64,000 bases of DNA from Taxillus chinensis (GCA_023512835.1 CM042090.1:49059321-49123320), one strand, 5' to 3'. Counted from the stretch's first letter, positions 21,779 through 33,848 are shown. The notes: generated from the letters alone by a model not told the origin. Program-made: numbers and translations.

Positions 21779-24076
21779 TTACACTTTTGGTGCCTAAACT
21801 TGTTTCGGGCGGTTAGAGAGAGCAGCAGTAATGTCAACAGTTCCGGATTTGATTTTGCTACGACTTTTAGCTCTCCAAGTTGACTTTAACTTGTTAGTTT
21901 CAGCTGCCTCTTTTATTTGGGTTTTCTTAGGAGAGACACTCCTTTGTGGTTTAGATTTTGTTTTGCTCGAAGAAACCTTTTTATTAAACTGATCTTTATT
22001 GGTACGAATTTGATTACAAAGCCAGTTATCAGATAAACTCCAACATTCATAGTGATAATGACCCATTTCCCTACAAATGGAACAGACACTATAATGCGAA
22101 GTACAAACAGGGGATACAGATCTCTTAGATTTTACAGACTTTCTACTCTGTTCCCTGTGGCCTAATCCATTGCATTTGGGTGACGCGCTCTTGGCCCTAG
22201 ATGCGTCAGCCTTAGCCTTTCCTTTCTTTTTGGGTGCTACAGTTTTGGCTTTAATTGCAGCAGCCTTCCCTTCATCATTAGTTACGGGTGCTACTACTTC
22301 GGGAAGTGCAGTAATAGCCTCCACTCCACAGTCATAAATTATGGTGCCACCTGAAATGAAACCATCCAACGGTTTAGATGTACTAACAGGATATAAGTTG
22401 GTTAGTTTTGGAGTATAATCCGGAGGACACTCAGTAGCTTGAGCATTGGAGGTTGATGATTCGGAGCCTAGGCCAGGTTTGACTCGAATATTATCCGGAT
22501 CAGTCCTAAATGTAGAGGCTATTTCCCCGGATTTAAGCCACTTACGATTTATTTCCCTTTCTGTTCAAGTTCATTCTCGAGTCTTTTTACTATAACTTTT
22601 AGGCCTGAAAGATTGGTATTTAGCAAATAATTTTCAGCTCTTAGATCGTGATACCAAGCTTCTTTTCCTCTGAAGTCAGCTATGTCCTTTTCAAGTCTAG
22701 TAATAGTAAATTCAAGACGTTTATTCTGACTTTCCATATCTTAGTACATTTGAGTAATTATTAGTCTCTTATTCTTTTCATGATCACATACAGTAGTAAG
22801 AGATTCTAATTTACTCATGAGCTCAGAGATAGAAGGTACCTTAGTCTTTTCCATGAGGCAGACGTTCAGCTTAGGAGTTGGCTCATCATCCGAGGATTCC
22901 TCCTCTTCTTCCGAGCCACTGATGTACTTTGTCACGAACGCCTTCCTCTTGTTCTTGCTGTTGTCTGAGGTGGTACATCGAGGAGTAACCTTGTCTCTTT
23001 TCTCTGCCATCTTAGATTTGGATCTGCATTCCTTGGCCCAGTGACCAGGTTTCCCACAATTAAAGCATTCTTGGGAGCTCGACTCCGATCGTTCCTTCCT
23101 TCTGGATGATGAGGAGCCTCTTCTGAATCCTTTTCTACTTTTCCGAAGAAATCGTTCAAAGGATTTGACAAGAAGAGCTATTTCCTCTTCTGCGTCTGAG
23201 TCAGAATTCTCTGACTCATCCGTATTATCCTCTTGATGATTACTGGAGCATTTCATAGCTTTGAGAGCTACCCCTTTTTCTTTCCGAGCTATTTTCTCAT
23301 CACGGTCAGTGTATCTGAATCTGACCTCATGAGTCCGAAGCTCTCCATATATTTCCTCAAGGCGATGAACGGCCAGTTTTTGTCAGCTTGCATCTGGAGC
23401 TGCTTGGAGTAGTAGCGATCCGGCAAGGATCGAAAGAACTTGTCTTTGATTTGAGACTGAGTGTAGTGCTCATTGACAGTTTTTAGCTCTAGAATGAGCT
23501 TGCCGAATCTCTGATAGATGCTTTCAAGGGATTTGCCAGGTTTGTGATTGAAACTCTCAAAATTCTGTCTGAGAGCACATATCACATTTTGCATCTGGGA
23601 CTGACTCCCCTCATAGAGGATTGTCAGTTTATCCCGCATGCTTTTGCTGACGTGCAGCCCTGGACGTCCGTGAAAGCCTCGGAATCCAAAGACGATGTAA
23701 CATAAGCGAGAGCCTTTTCACTAGCGCACTGCCAGGCTTTTTCATCGTTGGTAAGTTTGGCATCCGTCTTTGGCCTTCTAACTCCATTTTCTCCGATAGT
23801 CATCGGAATTGGAATCTCCTGATGAAGACATGGCCACATGAGATGATCATGGCATACCATAAACATCTTCATGCGAGCTTTCCACTGGGAGAAATGCTCA
23901 GGTGTGAATTTGGGCGGTTTTGTCAGAGTAAAACTAGAACTCCGTGGTAGAGGAGCGGCAGCAGCAGCAGGTTGAGGTGGGTCGACGTTTTCACTGCTGC
24001 TTCGATTCGGGATGGGCTCTTGTGCACCTCCAGAGTTAAGGCGAGTGTTGAATAGCATACTGCTTTCTTCGGCCAT
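21779..24076 (-). pseudogene. gag: Element B gag
   Basis: ATG at 24076 (MAEESSMLFNTRLNSGG) to TAA at 21779-21781. Gag core: LTKPPKFTPEHFSQWKARMKMF, ALAYVTSSLDSEAFTDVQG, LRQNFESFNHKPGKSLESIYQRF. Then an acidic patch, zinc knuckle CFNCGKPGHWAKEC, a coiled coil (LEFTITRLEKDIADF...), a lysine-rich part and a second knuckle CSICREMGHYHYEC. Three frameshifts (near 23640, 23280 and 22560), a stop near 22741 and TAG for Trp in KQV-W-APKV (21794) disable it. Long Gag with two knuckles and a coiled coil is typical of Sirevirus copia elements. Confidence 0.88.
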
Positions 24077-24123
24077 TGCTTAGAGTAAAAGAGTGGGATC
24101 TATACTTTTGAACAAATAGACTT

Positions 24124-24135
24124 GCTCTGATACCA
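24124..24135 (-). other. Element B primer-binding site (tRNA-iMet)
   Basis: The minus strand reads TGGTATCAGAGC two bases after the 5' LTR, a perfect match to the iMet primer site. It fixes the element on the minus strand. Confidence 0.93.
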
Positions 24136-24137
24136 CT

Positions 24138-25579
24138 TGATGGTCCCTTGGAGCCTAGAGGGGGGTGAATAGGCTCTTATCGAAACTCTTTCTAATCTCT
24201 TAAGACACCACACTTATCTAGTTAAGTGATAGAATCACTGCGGAAGATAACCAGATAGTGGAGGTATTTTGTTTTATTATCAAGAGATAATTACAACAAA
24301 ATAGAAGCAAGACTCTCTTACACTCTGTTTACAAAAGGATTCACACACTAGCCTAGATTATATCTTTGAGCTCTTGTGCATACACAGGGTTAATTCAGGC
24401 TTGTTCGCACACCCACACAAATGTACAAGTATGAATATTTATACAAACATTCCTAAGAGACAACCTTGGAACTTGTAGTTCCGGAATGCGTTCAGCACTA
24501 ACTATTCCTCGGTAATCTCTCTGCCTTGACTGTTGCGGTTTGTGGAGCTCAAGAACATGAGTTTGAAGAGTATAAGTGCCTTTGTGAGTTCCCAAATATA
24601 ATTAAGGTTGTGTCCACATATCCGGGTGATCCACGTGTAAGATTCTTCAGGTTCTCAACGAGTTTGTCTTACATCGGGACACCACGAGCTGATAACTTTA
24701 AATGTGGTAGTTTGAAGTAGCATCCTCTTGGTTCGGTGTAATTTTCCTTACTCCGTTGCTAATGAAGCTCGGAACCTTACTCCGTGTCAGTGGTTGCTTA
24801 CTCTGTATCTATTTGGTACTGGAATCCTTAGTCCGTGTCAGCGCTTCCTTACTCCGTGTGAATGAGAAGGTCGGAGTGCTTATTCCGTATCAGCGCTTCC
24901 TTATTTCGCATGTAAGTTCCTTACTCCGTATGTAAGTTCCTTACTCCATATGTAAGTTCCTTACTCCATATGTAAGTTCCTTACTCCATATGAGTTTAAA
25001 GGACCAGATGGCTTACTCCGTACTAGCCATCCTTACTCCGTATGAGTATGTAGCCCGGATTCCTTACTCCACATCTAGTTTCCTTACTCCGTGCTAATAA
25101 AGACTCGGGTCCTTATTCCGCATCAATACTTCCTTACTCCGTATGTATGAAAGACTCGAATGCCTTACTCCGTGTCTTCTTTACTTTAGTTCGTGCGACT
25201 TAAGACTTCGTGCGACCTTGTAGACCAAGACTTTTACTCCGTGCGACCTTGTAGACCAAGACTCTTACTCTGCATCAGTTTGACTTAGTCCGTTTGAGGC
25301 ATTAGGAACAGATTCCGTAATCCGTAGCTTTTAAGTTCTTAGTCCACACGAATGTTCCTTATTCCGTATGTATTGGTGACTTGGTTATTTACTAAGTGTT
25401 TGACGACGCTCACTCTTGTCCGGATCAGGATTATGTATCCTGTCCTTAGCTTTGCTCTTACGAGTGTATCTCCGGATTGATAACATATCTTCTGCAACGA
25501 TCAAAGAAACACAAAAGATCTCAGATCAAATTACATAAGGCTTTATTAGCATTATCCAAATTCTGGGCTTGATCCAACA
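24138..25579 (-). repeat. 5' LTR of element B
   Basis: A 1,442-bp LTR, with the CCTTACTCCG-type array at 24735-25270. Compared with the 3' LTR there is a small local duplication near 25195-25260 (the TTCGTGCGAC..GTAGACCAAGAC segment occurs twice), so the array regions evolve by slippage. Confidence 0.92.
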
Positions 25580-27805
25580 ATCATATTGTTCTGAACAGGG
25601 CATTCAGTACAACTTCTCTGCGCCTTGGACTCCATAACAAAATGGAGTTGCTGAGCGTAAGAATCACACTTTAGTCGAAGCTGGTAGATCAATGTTAGCA
25701 AGGGTAAAGCTTCGTCTCAGTCTATGGGCTGAAGCTATGTCCACTGCATGCTATGTTTAGAACAAAACTCTTATCAATAAGGTTACCATGAAAACACCCT
25801 ATGAGATGTGGAGAGGTAGGAAGTCGTCAATCTCTTATTTCAAAGCTTTTGGGTGTGCTTGTTACGTGTTAAACAATGGCAAAGAGGCCTGGAGTAAATT
25901 TGAGCCAAAATCCGATGATGAGATCTTTGTCGGATACTTGTTACACAGCAAGGCTTATCACATCTTCAATAGAAAATGTTTAATAGTTGAAGAATCTATC
26001 CATGTTGATTTTGATGAATCTAGCCTTGATTAGTCAAGTATAGGATCTTGAAATTCAAATGTGCAGAATCATATAGACACGATTGATTATTCTAAGCTCC
26101 AACATGTTCCTGCCACTACACCTGATGAATCACTAAACACCAGAGATATAAGAAGAAATGTCACTGATGATGCTTCCGAAGATTCGGACTCAGGACTTCC
26201 ACTCAACTCCGGACAAATTGATATGGACATCCATTACACCGGAGAACCTTCTAGTCCGTCCGGACCAGCTAATACTGAAAGTCACAGTGCCGAAGAACCT
26301 TAAAGTACTTCCGGAACTATTTATCATATTGATATAGCTGGCCCGGAAGAAGCTCAACTAGACGATGTACAAGATCCACCCGATCTGGCAGAGCTTCAAA
26401 TCATTAACTACTCACCACCACTTGCGCAAAATTATAGGTGGACTGAAAACCACCCATCAAATCAAGTGATTGGTGATCCTACTATTGGAGTAAGAACAAG
26501 GGCAGCCACCTCTAACTTGTGTCTTTACTCTTATTTTCTATCACAGATAGAGCCAAAGGTGGTGGATGAAGCCCTTCAAGATTCAAACTGGATAGACGTT
26601 ATACAAGAAGAGCTTAATCAGTTCAAGAGGAATGAAGTGTGGACGCTTGTACCAAGGCCTAGGTTTCAACAAGTCATTAGAGTTAAATGGGTGTTCCAGA
26701 ACAAACTAGATACTGATGGAATAGTAACCCGGAACAAAGCACGACTGATAGCCAAAGGATATCGTCAAGAAGATTATGACGAAACCTTTGCTCCAGTAGC
26801 AAGACTTGAGGCAATCTGAATGTTTCTAGCGCAGGCATCATATGAAAACTTCACAGTTTATCAAATGGATGTCAAGATCGCTTTTCTTAATGGAGATCTT
26901 CAAGAGGAGGTTTATGTTGAACAACCTCCGGGTTTCATTGAACACAAGGCTGAACATATGGTATATAAACTACGGAAAGCCTTGTACGGATTGAAGTAAG
27001 CTCCAAGAGCCTGGTACGACACATTGTTAGAATTCTTGCTCGAACACAACTTCAGAAAAGGGAAGATTGACACCACATTATTTCTACAAAAAGACAAAGG
27101 TCATTCTCTGATCGTACAAATTTATGTGGATGACATCATTTTCGGATCATCTAATCCGAAGCTTTGTGAAAAGTTTGCGAAGTTGATGACTGATAAGTTC
27201 AAAATGAGCATGATGGGAGAATTATCGTACTTCCTTGGAATAGAAGTTAAACAAGTTAAAGATGGAATCTTCATCAACCAAGCAAAGTACACACAGGACT
27301 TAATCAAAAAGTTCGAAATGCAAAACTCAACTCCCGTGAAGACTCCCATGCTAGTCAATGCCAATTTAGATCCTGATCTTAATGGAGAATCAGTAAATAT
27401 GACTAAATACAGAGGGATGATAGGATCATTGTTGTACCTTACAGCAAGTCGCCTGGATATTATGTTTGTAACTTGCGTTTATGCAAGATATCAGGTGAAT
27501 CCCAAAGAGTCACACATGCTTCATGTAAAACGGATATTGCGGTATCTCAAAGGGACAGTGAATTTGGGACTCCGGTATCCAAAGGAGTCCAACTTCTCTT
27601 TATCTGGATATTCAGATGTTGATTTTGCTGGGTGTTGCATTGACAGGAAGAGCATTAGTGGTACTTGTCAGTTCCTTGGAAACAGACTGATTTCATGGTT
27701 CAGTAAGAAGCAAAATTCCGTATCAACCTCTACTACTGAGGCAGAATATATAGCTACTAGGAGTTGCTGCACATAGCTTCTCTAGATGCAAAGTCAACTT
27801 ACTGA
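25580..27805 (+). pseudogene. pol: Element A integrase end, RT and RNase H
   Basis: Resumes exactly where 12407 left off: SYCSEQGIQ, a damaged [16 protein letters not shown] with the integrase Glu, then the integrase C-terminal region to about 26030 (TAG). RT starts near 26466 (MIGDPTIGVRTRAA), lacks three residues at RQE-DYDE, has TGA at 26817 and TAG near 26998, and keeps YVDDIIFGSSNPK (about 27121-27160). RNase H is recognisable (SDVDFAGCCIDRKSISGTC, where the usual D-A-D reads D-V-D). The coding sequence is interrupted at 27806 by a solo LTR and ends at 29276-29545. Confidence 0.88.
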
Positions 27806-29275
27806 TGATAACACGCATTTATGCCGTTATTCTATTGTATATTTAGGGTGCTTAAGAGCATGATTAGAGTCTAATTGCACTGTATTTTATATATATTTGC
27901 TCTAACCCTTAGGAAGATACTGTTGCCTGTATATATGTGTTTTTGAGTTGTTTTGTCAGGTTTTTAGGAGCTTTCTTCTAACACACATCAGCTAGAACGC
28001 TTTGTATATTGATGAGGGGACTTGTAACAAAAGATGAGCTCAAAAGGAGGCATTTTTAATGTGCACGTGACAATGCCATTGTCACGTCCAGGCATATTAT
28101 TGCATGGGAGCCTTCTACATGATGCAAGGAAGCTTGGGAATGAATTTCAGATCATTTGGAGCTTGCACGTGACATGGCATTGTCATGTGCATTGTCACGT
28201 GCAGTAATATTTTTGCACGGGGATCTTTATTTTTGTATGTTGATGATCTTTTCCTAAAAAACCTTATCCATATTGTGCGTGGTTTGGGTTGTATAATGGC
28301 TGAAAGGTAAAATCACCGTCACTAATCAAAATTACGCCATTTTGATAAATGATGACAGCTAGCGGCTAGGGCACACATTACACAGCAGCTGCCTTTATAA
28401 ATAGAGGGGGCCAGCAGGCCTAAAGGCACAATCTTGCACAGCAATCTTGAAAGGGGGCACGCCTCGGGTTTGGAGAGAGAGCTTGACGGCTAGGAAGATC
28501 TGGAGTTGAAGTTCTTCTGCTCCTGGTTCTGAGATTATGTTCTTTATTTCTTATTGCTTTTTCACAAACATGTGTGAGTAGTTTTCTTAATCTAGGGGAG
28601 CAATGTAGCCCCCTATGCTGTTGTACTGATTCTATGAATATTGGGTTTGTTTTATTGAATTGCATGTTTTATGAATCTGTTCTTTATCTTTTTATATCTG
28701 GGCTGTATACACCTAGGTTACTTAGCCCTAGTCTGGGGCAGATTTTGGATTCATAGCATATTTGTGATTGGTGTGACCATTATCCTTTTAGAGATATGAT
28801 AAGTAGGCTTTGTTTGTTGCTGTCATGATGACCATTTAGGCATACAACACTTAGAAGGTCTATCAATGACCATTTGCAGTACCTTGGCTCTTGTATAACA
28901 TGCTATCATTTTAATAACCCCAAGAACCTTAAAATCAGTAGAAACAGCATAGGGAGGTGAAATTGTGATCCTAGATGTTTTAAATCCTTGAGTTTTAACC
29001 TTAAAATCAATTCTGCTGTCTTTTGATTATTCAGAAAACCAAATAAAAATTAGATCTTTAGCTTTAAAAAGAAATTATTTTTGCCAAGACATTTTATATA
29101 ACAAGAGTAGTTGGGTGATTTGATTTAATAACTAGAAAACTAGGCTAATCCCTGTGGGTTCGACCCCTTACTTTCTGCTATTCTGTTTAGTGCAAACTAA
29201 GGGAATTAATTATCTTGAAGAGAGGTTTAACGACGTTAGCTAACACTTTTAGGGAGGCTAAAAATCTGTCTGTCA
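27806..29275 (+). mobile_element. Solo LTR of R family (Athila/Tat-like), 1,470 bp
   Basis: TGATAACACG...CTGTCTGTCA, with flanking 5-mers ACTGA (27801-27805) and ATTGA (29276-29280), one mismatch. Element A RNase H is colinear across it. It is the plus-strand relative of the R1 LTR at 308-2066. It contains CACGTGACAATG..CATTGTCACGT palindromes (about 28064-28090) and an ATCAAAATTACGCCATTTTG motif near 28323. No primer site or internal sequence is present, so it is a solo LTR. Confidence 0.92.
28396..28403 (+). promoter_or_regulatory. TATA box of R-family solo LTR
   Basis: CCTTTATAAATAGAGG is a canonical plant TATA box, about 70 bp after the ACGC-centred palindrome remnant. The downstream sequence would be the R/U5 leader. 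Confidence 0.6.
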
Positions 29276-29545
29276 ATTGACTACGGGTTCAACATGACAT
29301 TTATTCCACTGTACTGCGACAATACCAGTGCGATTGCCATAAGCAACAATCCTGTCATGCACCCAAAAACAAAGCACATTGAAGTCAGATATCACTTCAT
29401 CCGAGATCATGTTCTCAAAAAGCATATATCTCTCGAACATGTTGCTACGGATGATCAACTCGCAGACATACTCACCAAGCCCTTACCTAATGCAAGATTT
29501 TCCAAACTACTCCTCAAGTTAGGTATGCTTGACCTATCTGCATAG
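29276..29545 (+). pseudogene. pol: Element A RNase H C-terminal end
   Basis: DYGFNMTFIPLYCDNTSAIAI, then NNPVMHPKTKHIEVRYHFIRDHVLKKHI, ending in MLDLSA and TAG. It is colinear with the end of pol in B and C. This is the tail of the copia RNase H, separated from the rest by the solo LTR. Confidence 0.9.
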
Positions 29546-31224
29546 CTTCTAATTTATTCATTCAACAGTAATTCTTTCAGAACATGCATCGTGTTTCATG
29601 ATGAGCGTTAGACACTTACTATTCTTACTGCTGATCATTTTTACTTGTGTCATACATTGTGTTCTGATAATTTTCTCATATTTTCATATGGGAGGATGCT
29701 TGCGTTTCTCGACTGAAGTCGTTTAAGCTAATATAATTAAAGGTATATGAATAAAACCTCCTTAGGATTTCATGATTCAAATTTTCATCTCTCACCACAT
29801 GTCAAATGCTTTTTCATGTTGATTGCAATATTAACATGCCTGGTTGAAGAAATGAAATGAGTTAGCTCGGAATGCTTGGTGGATAAAATCACATTTGCAG
29901 TCTAATCAGCTTCTGAAGTGGAGTTTCCTCAAGGATAGACAACAATTTCTCAAGATCTAAATATTAAGCAGGAAATGTCTATCGAGAGGATCACATGGTC
30001 TAAGGGGGAGAAAATGCTTTATATATTACCCAAGTAATACCCCCCTTATATGTCTCATGACCTCTTTCCTGGCTGTCTATCTGAGGGGGAGTCTTTCTCG
30101 AGAGGATTGCATGATCTAAGGGGGAGCAAAAGCTTCATCTATTACTTTTGTAATAACCCCCTGATATGTCTCGGATGCTCTATCCTATAACTTTCACTTT
30201 TGGATCTGACTGGGCATGCATTGTTGAATCGGAATTGTGGCATGATTGAATGTTTTTGTTGCTTCAATTGTGCATTTTAATATAATAATCAATTGATTGC
30301 TATTGTCATGTGTTATTTAATCCATTCTCACTCATGAATCTTAAGTTAGACAAATCATATAGATTTAATTGATCTTAGCTACGCCGTTTAGCATGACGGT
30401 TTCGCTATGTTGACCAATATGAACTTATGTGTTTCTTATCCGACATATGCTTTGATTTCAGTAAATATGATCCTTAACTCGTACATATGTGTCTCGCTTC
30501 ATTTTTAATGCATAAGTACTGATCTTTCATTAGTTCAGATTATGCTGACTTTTCGTATCTGTTTATATCCGTACTAATCTCAACCTGTTAAGTCTTCTAT
30601 TCTTTTAGTTTATCTTTGTGAAGCTACAGGTTCAGATTCTCTATGCATTTTCACCGATATATGTTGTCTGATGTCTCAGATTTGAAGTGTTGTGGTATTT
30701 TTTTATCTTTGACTTCAAGACAGCAAAGGAATCTTTCTTCTCTTACAGCACCTGTTTCTATGGACTAAGTCTGTTTTTCATCCGGATACTCTTTTACGGA
30801 TTATCTTTACCCTGGATGAAAGTCGGTTCAATTCCTCCCGACTCTTGGAACTCTCAAATAGCAATAATCAAAGTATTATCTTTCATCGCGTGTTTTTGAC
30901 GACGGATAATGATGGTCCATTAAATGCAAGTCTCGAGACGGGCAATTTCCAGAAGAAGGCAAACAACTGTTATTAATGCTTGGTTATGTTGCCTCCACGT
31001 CATCTCTTTATTCGGAGACGCGCACCTTTCAAGGCTAATGACATCAGATTATCAGGCGATTCATTGTTCATTTTGCTTAAACCTTAGACCCGCTGGCATC
31101 CACTGACCCGCCATATAAATCCTAAGCCTTCACGCAAGAGCGCCTTATCACTCTCAAATTTCATAGTCACTCTTCCATCTTCTGAAACCCTAAAGTCCCT
31201 TTCCCTTCTTTACATTCATCTCCA
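29546..31224 (+). other. Element A spacer between pol and extra ORF
   Basis: About 1.68 kb without an ORF, colinear with B and C. It has at least three polypurine-tract-like motifs (TAAGGGGGAG at about 30001 and 30118, TGAGGGGGAG at about 30083) within an imperfect direct repeat of about 115 bp (29980-30190). Repeated polypurine tracts upstream of the real one are known for Sireviruses. Confidence 0.7.
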
Positions 31225-32592
31225 CTGGCACCCAAAACCGCTCTTTCCGGTGTTAATCCCGGCCATTTGGTTGATTGACCCTCTATGACCAATCCTCCGG
31301 CGTGGTTTCTGGAACTTCGCCCTCTCCTAGAAGCTAGCCATATCTTAAACCTGGTCTCCGTCCCCATTGATCTCCTTATCGACGGTATTGCTGAGTTCTA
31401 CCGGAACATCCGATGTACCACCGACTCCATCTGTTCCACTATCTGGGGTGAATCCATAGTCATCACCCCAAACGTTCTTTGCACTACTCTCAATCTCCCC
31501 TCTGGTCCTCATCAGCGCTCGGACCCAGAGCAAATGGCAGCTTCCATGGGCTGCACATACAAAGGGAAAGAATATAAGGTGAAGTCCTTCCAGGGTTGCT
31601 ATAGGTGTATGGCGACTATCCTGAGCTGGTGTTTTCTGGCTAACACAACAGCCCTAGACTCCATCCCGTACAACCTGCTACTGGCCATGTACGGAGTCTT
31701 TGAGGGTCTCCCGATGGATTAGGGGACCTTCTTGTTCCAACTGTTGGGGAATAACCTGAAGAATCAATCCTTTGGGCGGATACTCAGCATCGTTTTTCGG
31801 CACCTACATCCATCCTACTTCATCGGACACGGTGTCATCCCCTTTCCCCAGGCCTTCTACCTTCGTCATCTTATGCCTGATGGGAATCTGACAGCCCGCC
31901 GGCCCTCTGCTACTATCCGCCTCCTCCCTACTCTGGAACAATAGGGTAGTTCGGTTGGTGACCCAACTGACAGCTCTGCCCCTGAGGTTAGCTCTGCCCA
32001 CCGGTCCTCCTGGATTTGGTCCGTTGCTGCACCCTCCATCTCCTGAGGCTCCCAGCACAGCGTTCGCGCTGACCCATCCGAGGTTGTGGGGCCGTTTCAG
32101 CCACGTTCTCCTCCAGTTGATACTCCAGCACCTTCTGCTACTTATGTCCCCGCACCTGATTCTCCCACTATTGCTGCTGCTGTTGATGTTGCTATTGCTG
32201 CAACAGTGGCTGATGTCCCTATGTCTCCTCTAGAAGCACCTTTGCCCCCACTTCCTTAACCTTGAGACTACCTCGACCATCTCCCTGCCGACACCTTAAC
32301 GGACCTATGGTTTCGTTTTAGCTTCGCCTGCATAGCCACCATCCCCGACAATGACCTTTGGGTGTATTATAGTCGACACACCAAAACCCTGAAGGAAATG
32401 ATCGTCTGGAACTTGGACCATGGCTTCCTTGCGCCGTCCAACATTCCTGACGTCCCGTTTACTATTACCTCCGGACCGGCCCATGATGCACGGGTTCCTT
32501 CCCTTGCTGAGGCCGGGCCCTCTTCTCCTGCTATAGCAATCCCCATTGTTGATCTCTCTGGACAAAGCGGTTCTGATGCCCCGGATGCCTCC
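31225..32592 (+). pseudogene. Element A extra ORF, 5' part
   Basis: Homologous to residues 1-450 of the element B extra ORF. The start codon position reads CTG (31225-31227) where B and C have ATG. The N-domain is well kept (WFLELRPLLEASHILNL, VKSFQGCYRCMATIL, LLLAMYGVFEGLPMD), followed by TAG at 31720-31722, the same codon that is TAG in B and TGG (Trp) in C. The coding sequence then passes further stops (for example TAG near 31942, TGA near 32041) through the Ala/Pro-rich part. It is cut at 32592 by element C, and CCTCC 32588-32592 is the target duplication. It continues at 45460. Confidence 0.82.
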
Positions 32593-33848
32593 TGTTGGAT
32601 CAAACCCTGAATTTGGATAACGCTGATAAAGCCTTATGTAATTTGATCTGAGATCTTTTGTGTTTATTTGATCATTGCAGAAGATATGTTACTAATCCAG
32701 AGATGCACTCGTGAGAGCAAAGCTAAGGACAGGATACATAATCCTGATCCGGACAAGAGTGAGTGTCGTCAAACACTTGGTAAATAACCAAGTCACAAAT
32801 ACATACGGAATAAGGAACATTCGTACGGACTTAGAACTTAAAGGATAAGTGCGGAGTAAGGAAACCAGATGCGGAGTAAGGAATCCGGATATCTTACTCG
32901 TCCAGAGTAAAGAACTTACATACGGAGTAAGGAACTTACATATGGAGTAAGGAACTTACATGCGGAGTAAGAAAGCGCTGACACGGAATAAGTCATCAGA
33001 CTTTTCAAGACTCGCCCGGAGTAAGGAACTTACATACGGAGTAAGGAGCTTACATACGGAGTAAGGAACTTACATACGGAGTAAGGAACTTACATGCGGA
33101 GTGAGGACGCGCTGACACGGACTAAGGATTCCAGTACTAATTAGATACGGAGTAAGCAACCACTGACACGGAGTAAGGTTCCGAGCTTCATTAGCTATGG
33201 AGTAAGGAAAATTACACCGGACCAAGAAGATACTGCTTCAACTCAATTGCATTTAAAGTTATCAGCTCGTGGCGTCCCGATGTAAGACGAATTTATTGAG
33301 AACCTGAAGAATCTTACACGTGGATCATCCGGATATGTGGACACAACCTTAATTGTAGTTGGGAACTCACAAACGCACTTATACTCTTTGAACCCAAGAT
33401 CTTGAGCTCCACAAACCGCAGCAGTCAAGGCAGAGAGATTATCGAGGGATAGTTAGTGCTGAACGCATTCCGGAACTACAAGTTCCAAGGTTGTCTCTTA
33501 GGAATGTTTTTGTATAAATATTCATACTTGTACATTAAACAAAAAGTGAGCGGTGAAGTGAATGTGCGTTAGTAAAGAAAAGACTAATTCTGTGTATGCA
33601 CAAGCGTTTTCATCTTCGGAGATAGAAGTTGGCTAGTGTGTGAGTTCATTTGTAAACAGAGTGTAAGAGAGTCTTGCTTCTATTTTGTTGTATTTATCTT
33701 GTGATAATAAAACAAAATACTTCCACTATCTGGTTATCTTCCGCAGTGATTCTATCACTTAACTAGATAAGTGTTTGTGTCTTGAGAGAAAGAAAAGAGT
33801 TTGAATAAGAGCTTATTCACCCCCCCTTTAGGCTCCAAGGGACCATCA
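32593..33848 (+). repeat. 5' LTR of element C
   Basis: A 1,256-bp LTR ending CCATCA before AGTGGTATCAGAGC. It has the CGGAGTAAGG-rich U3 (32806-33215) and TATAAATAT near 33512. It is shorter than the B LTRs mainly in the motif array. Confidence 0.93.
32912..33106 (+). repeat. 20-bp tandem units GAACTTACATACGGAGTAAG in element C LTR
   Basis: Two clusters of head-to-tail 20-bp units (3, then 4) separated by a variant stretch. The 3' LTR of the same element (44503-44716) has 3, then 5. The copy number differs within one element, so the array changed after insertion. Confidence 0.85.

Larger units (their letters stand above)
12408..25579 (-). mobile_element. Element B: near-complete Sirevirus-like copia, 13.2 kb
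   Basis: Minus strand, 5' LTR at 24138-25579 and 3' LTR at 12408-13831, inverted ends TGATGGTCC / GATCCAACA. It holds primer site, gag, pol, spacer, extra ORF and polypurine tract in order. It interrupts element A integrase: the left flank is GAGATC and the right flank ATCATATTG, so the target duplication AGATC is complete on the left and lacks two bases on the right. By eye the LTRs differ at about 3 of the first 108 bases. Pol is one frame with only four nonsense codons, the best preserved copy here. Confidence 0.93.

Noticed and set aside
32912..33106. Regular short repeats with spacers resembling a CRISPR array
   Set aside because: The units lie inside plant LTRs with primer sites and target duplications, spacers are not unique, and no cas-like genes exist. 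They are LTR sub-repeats.
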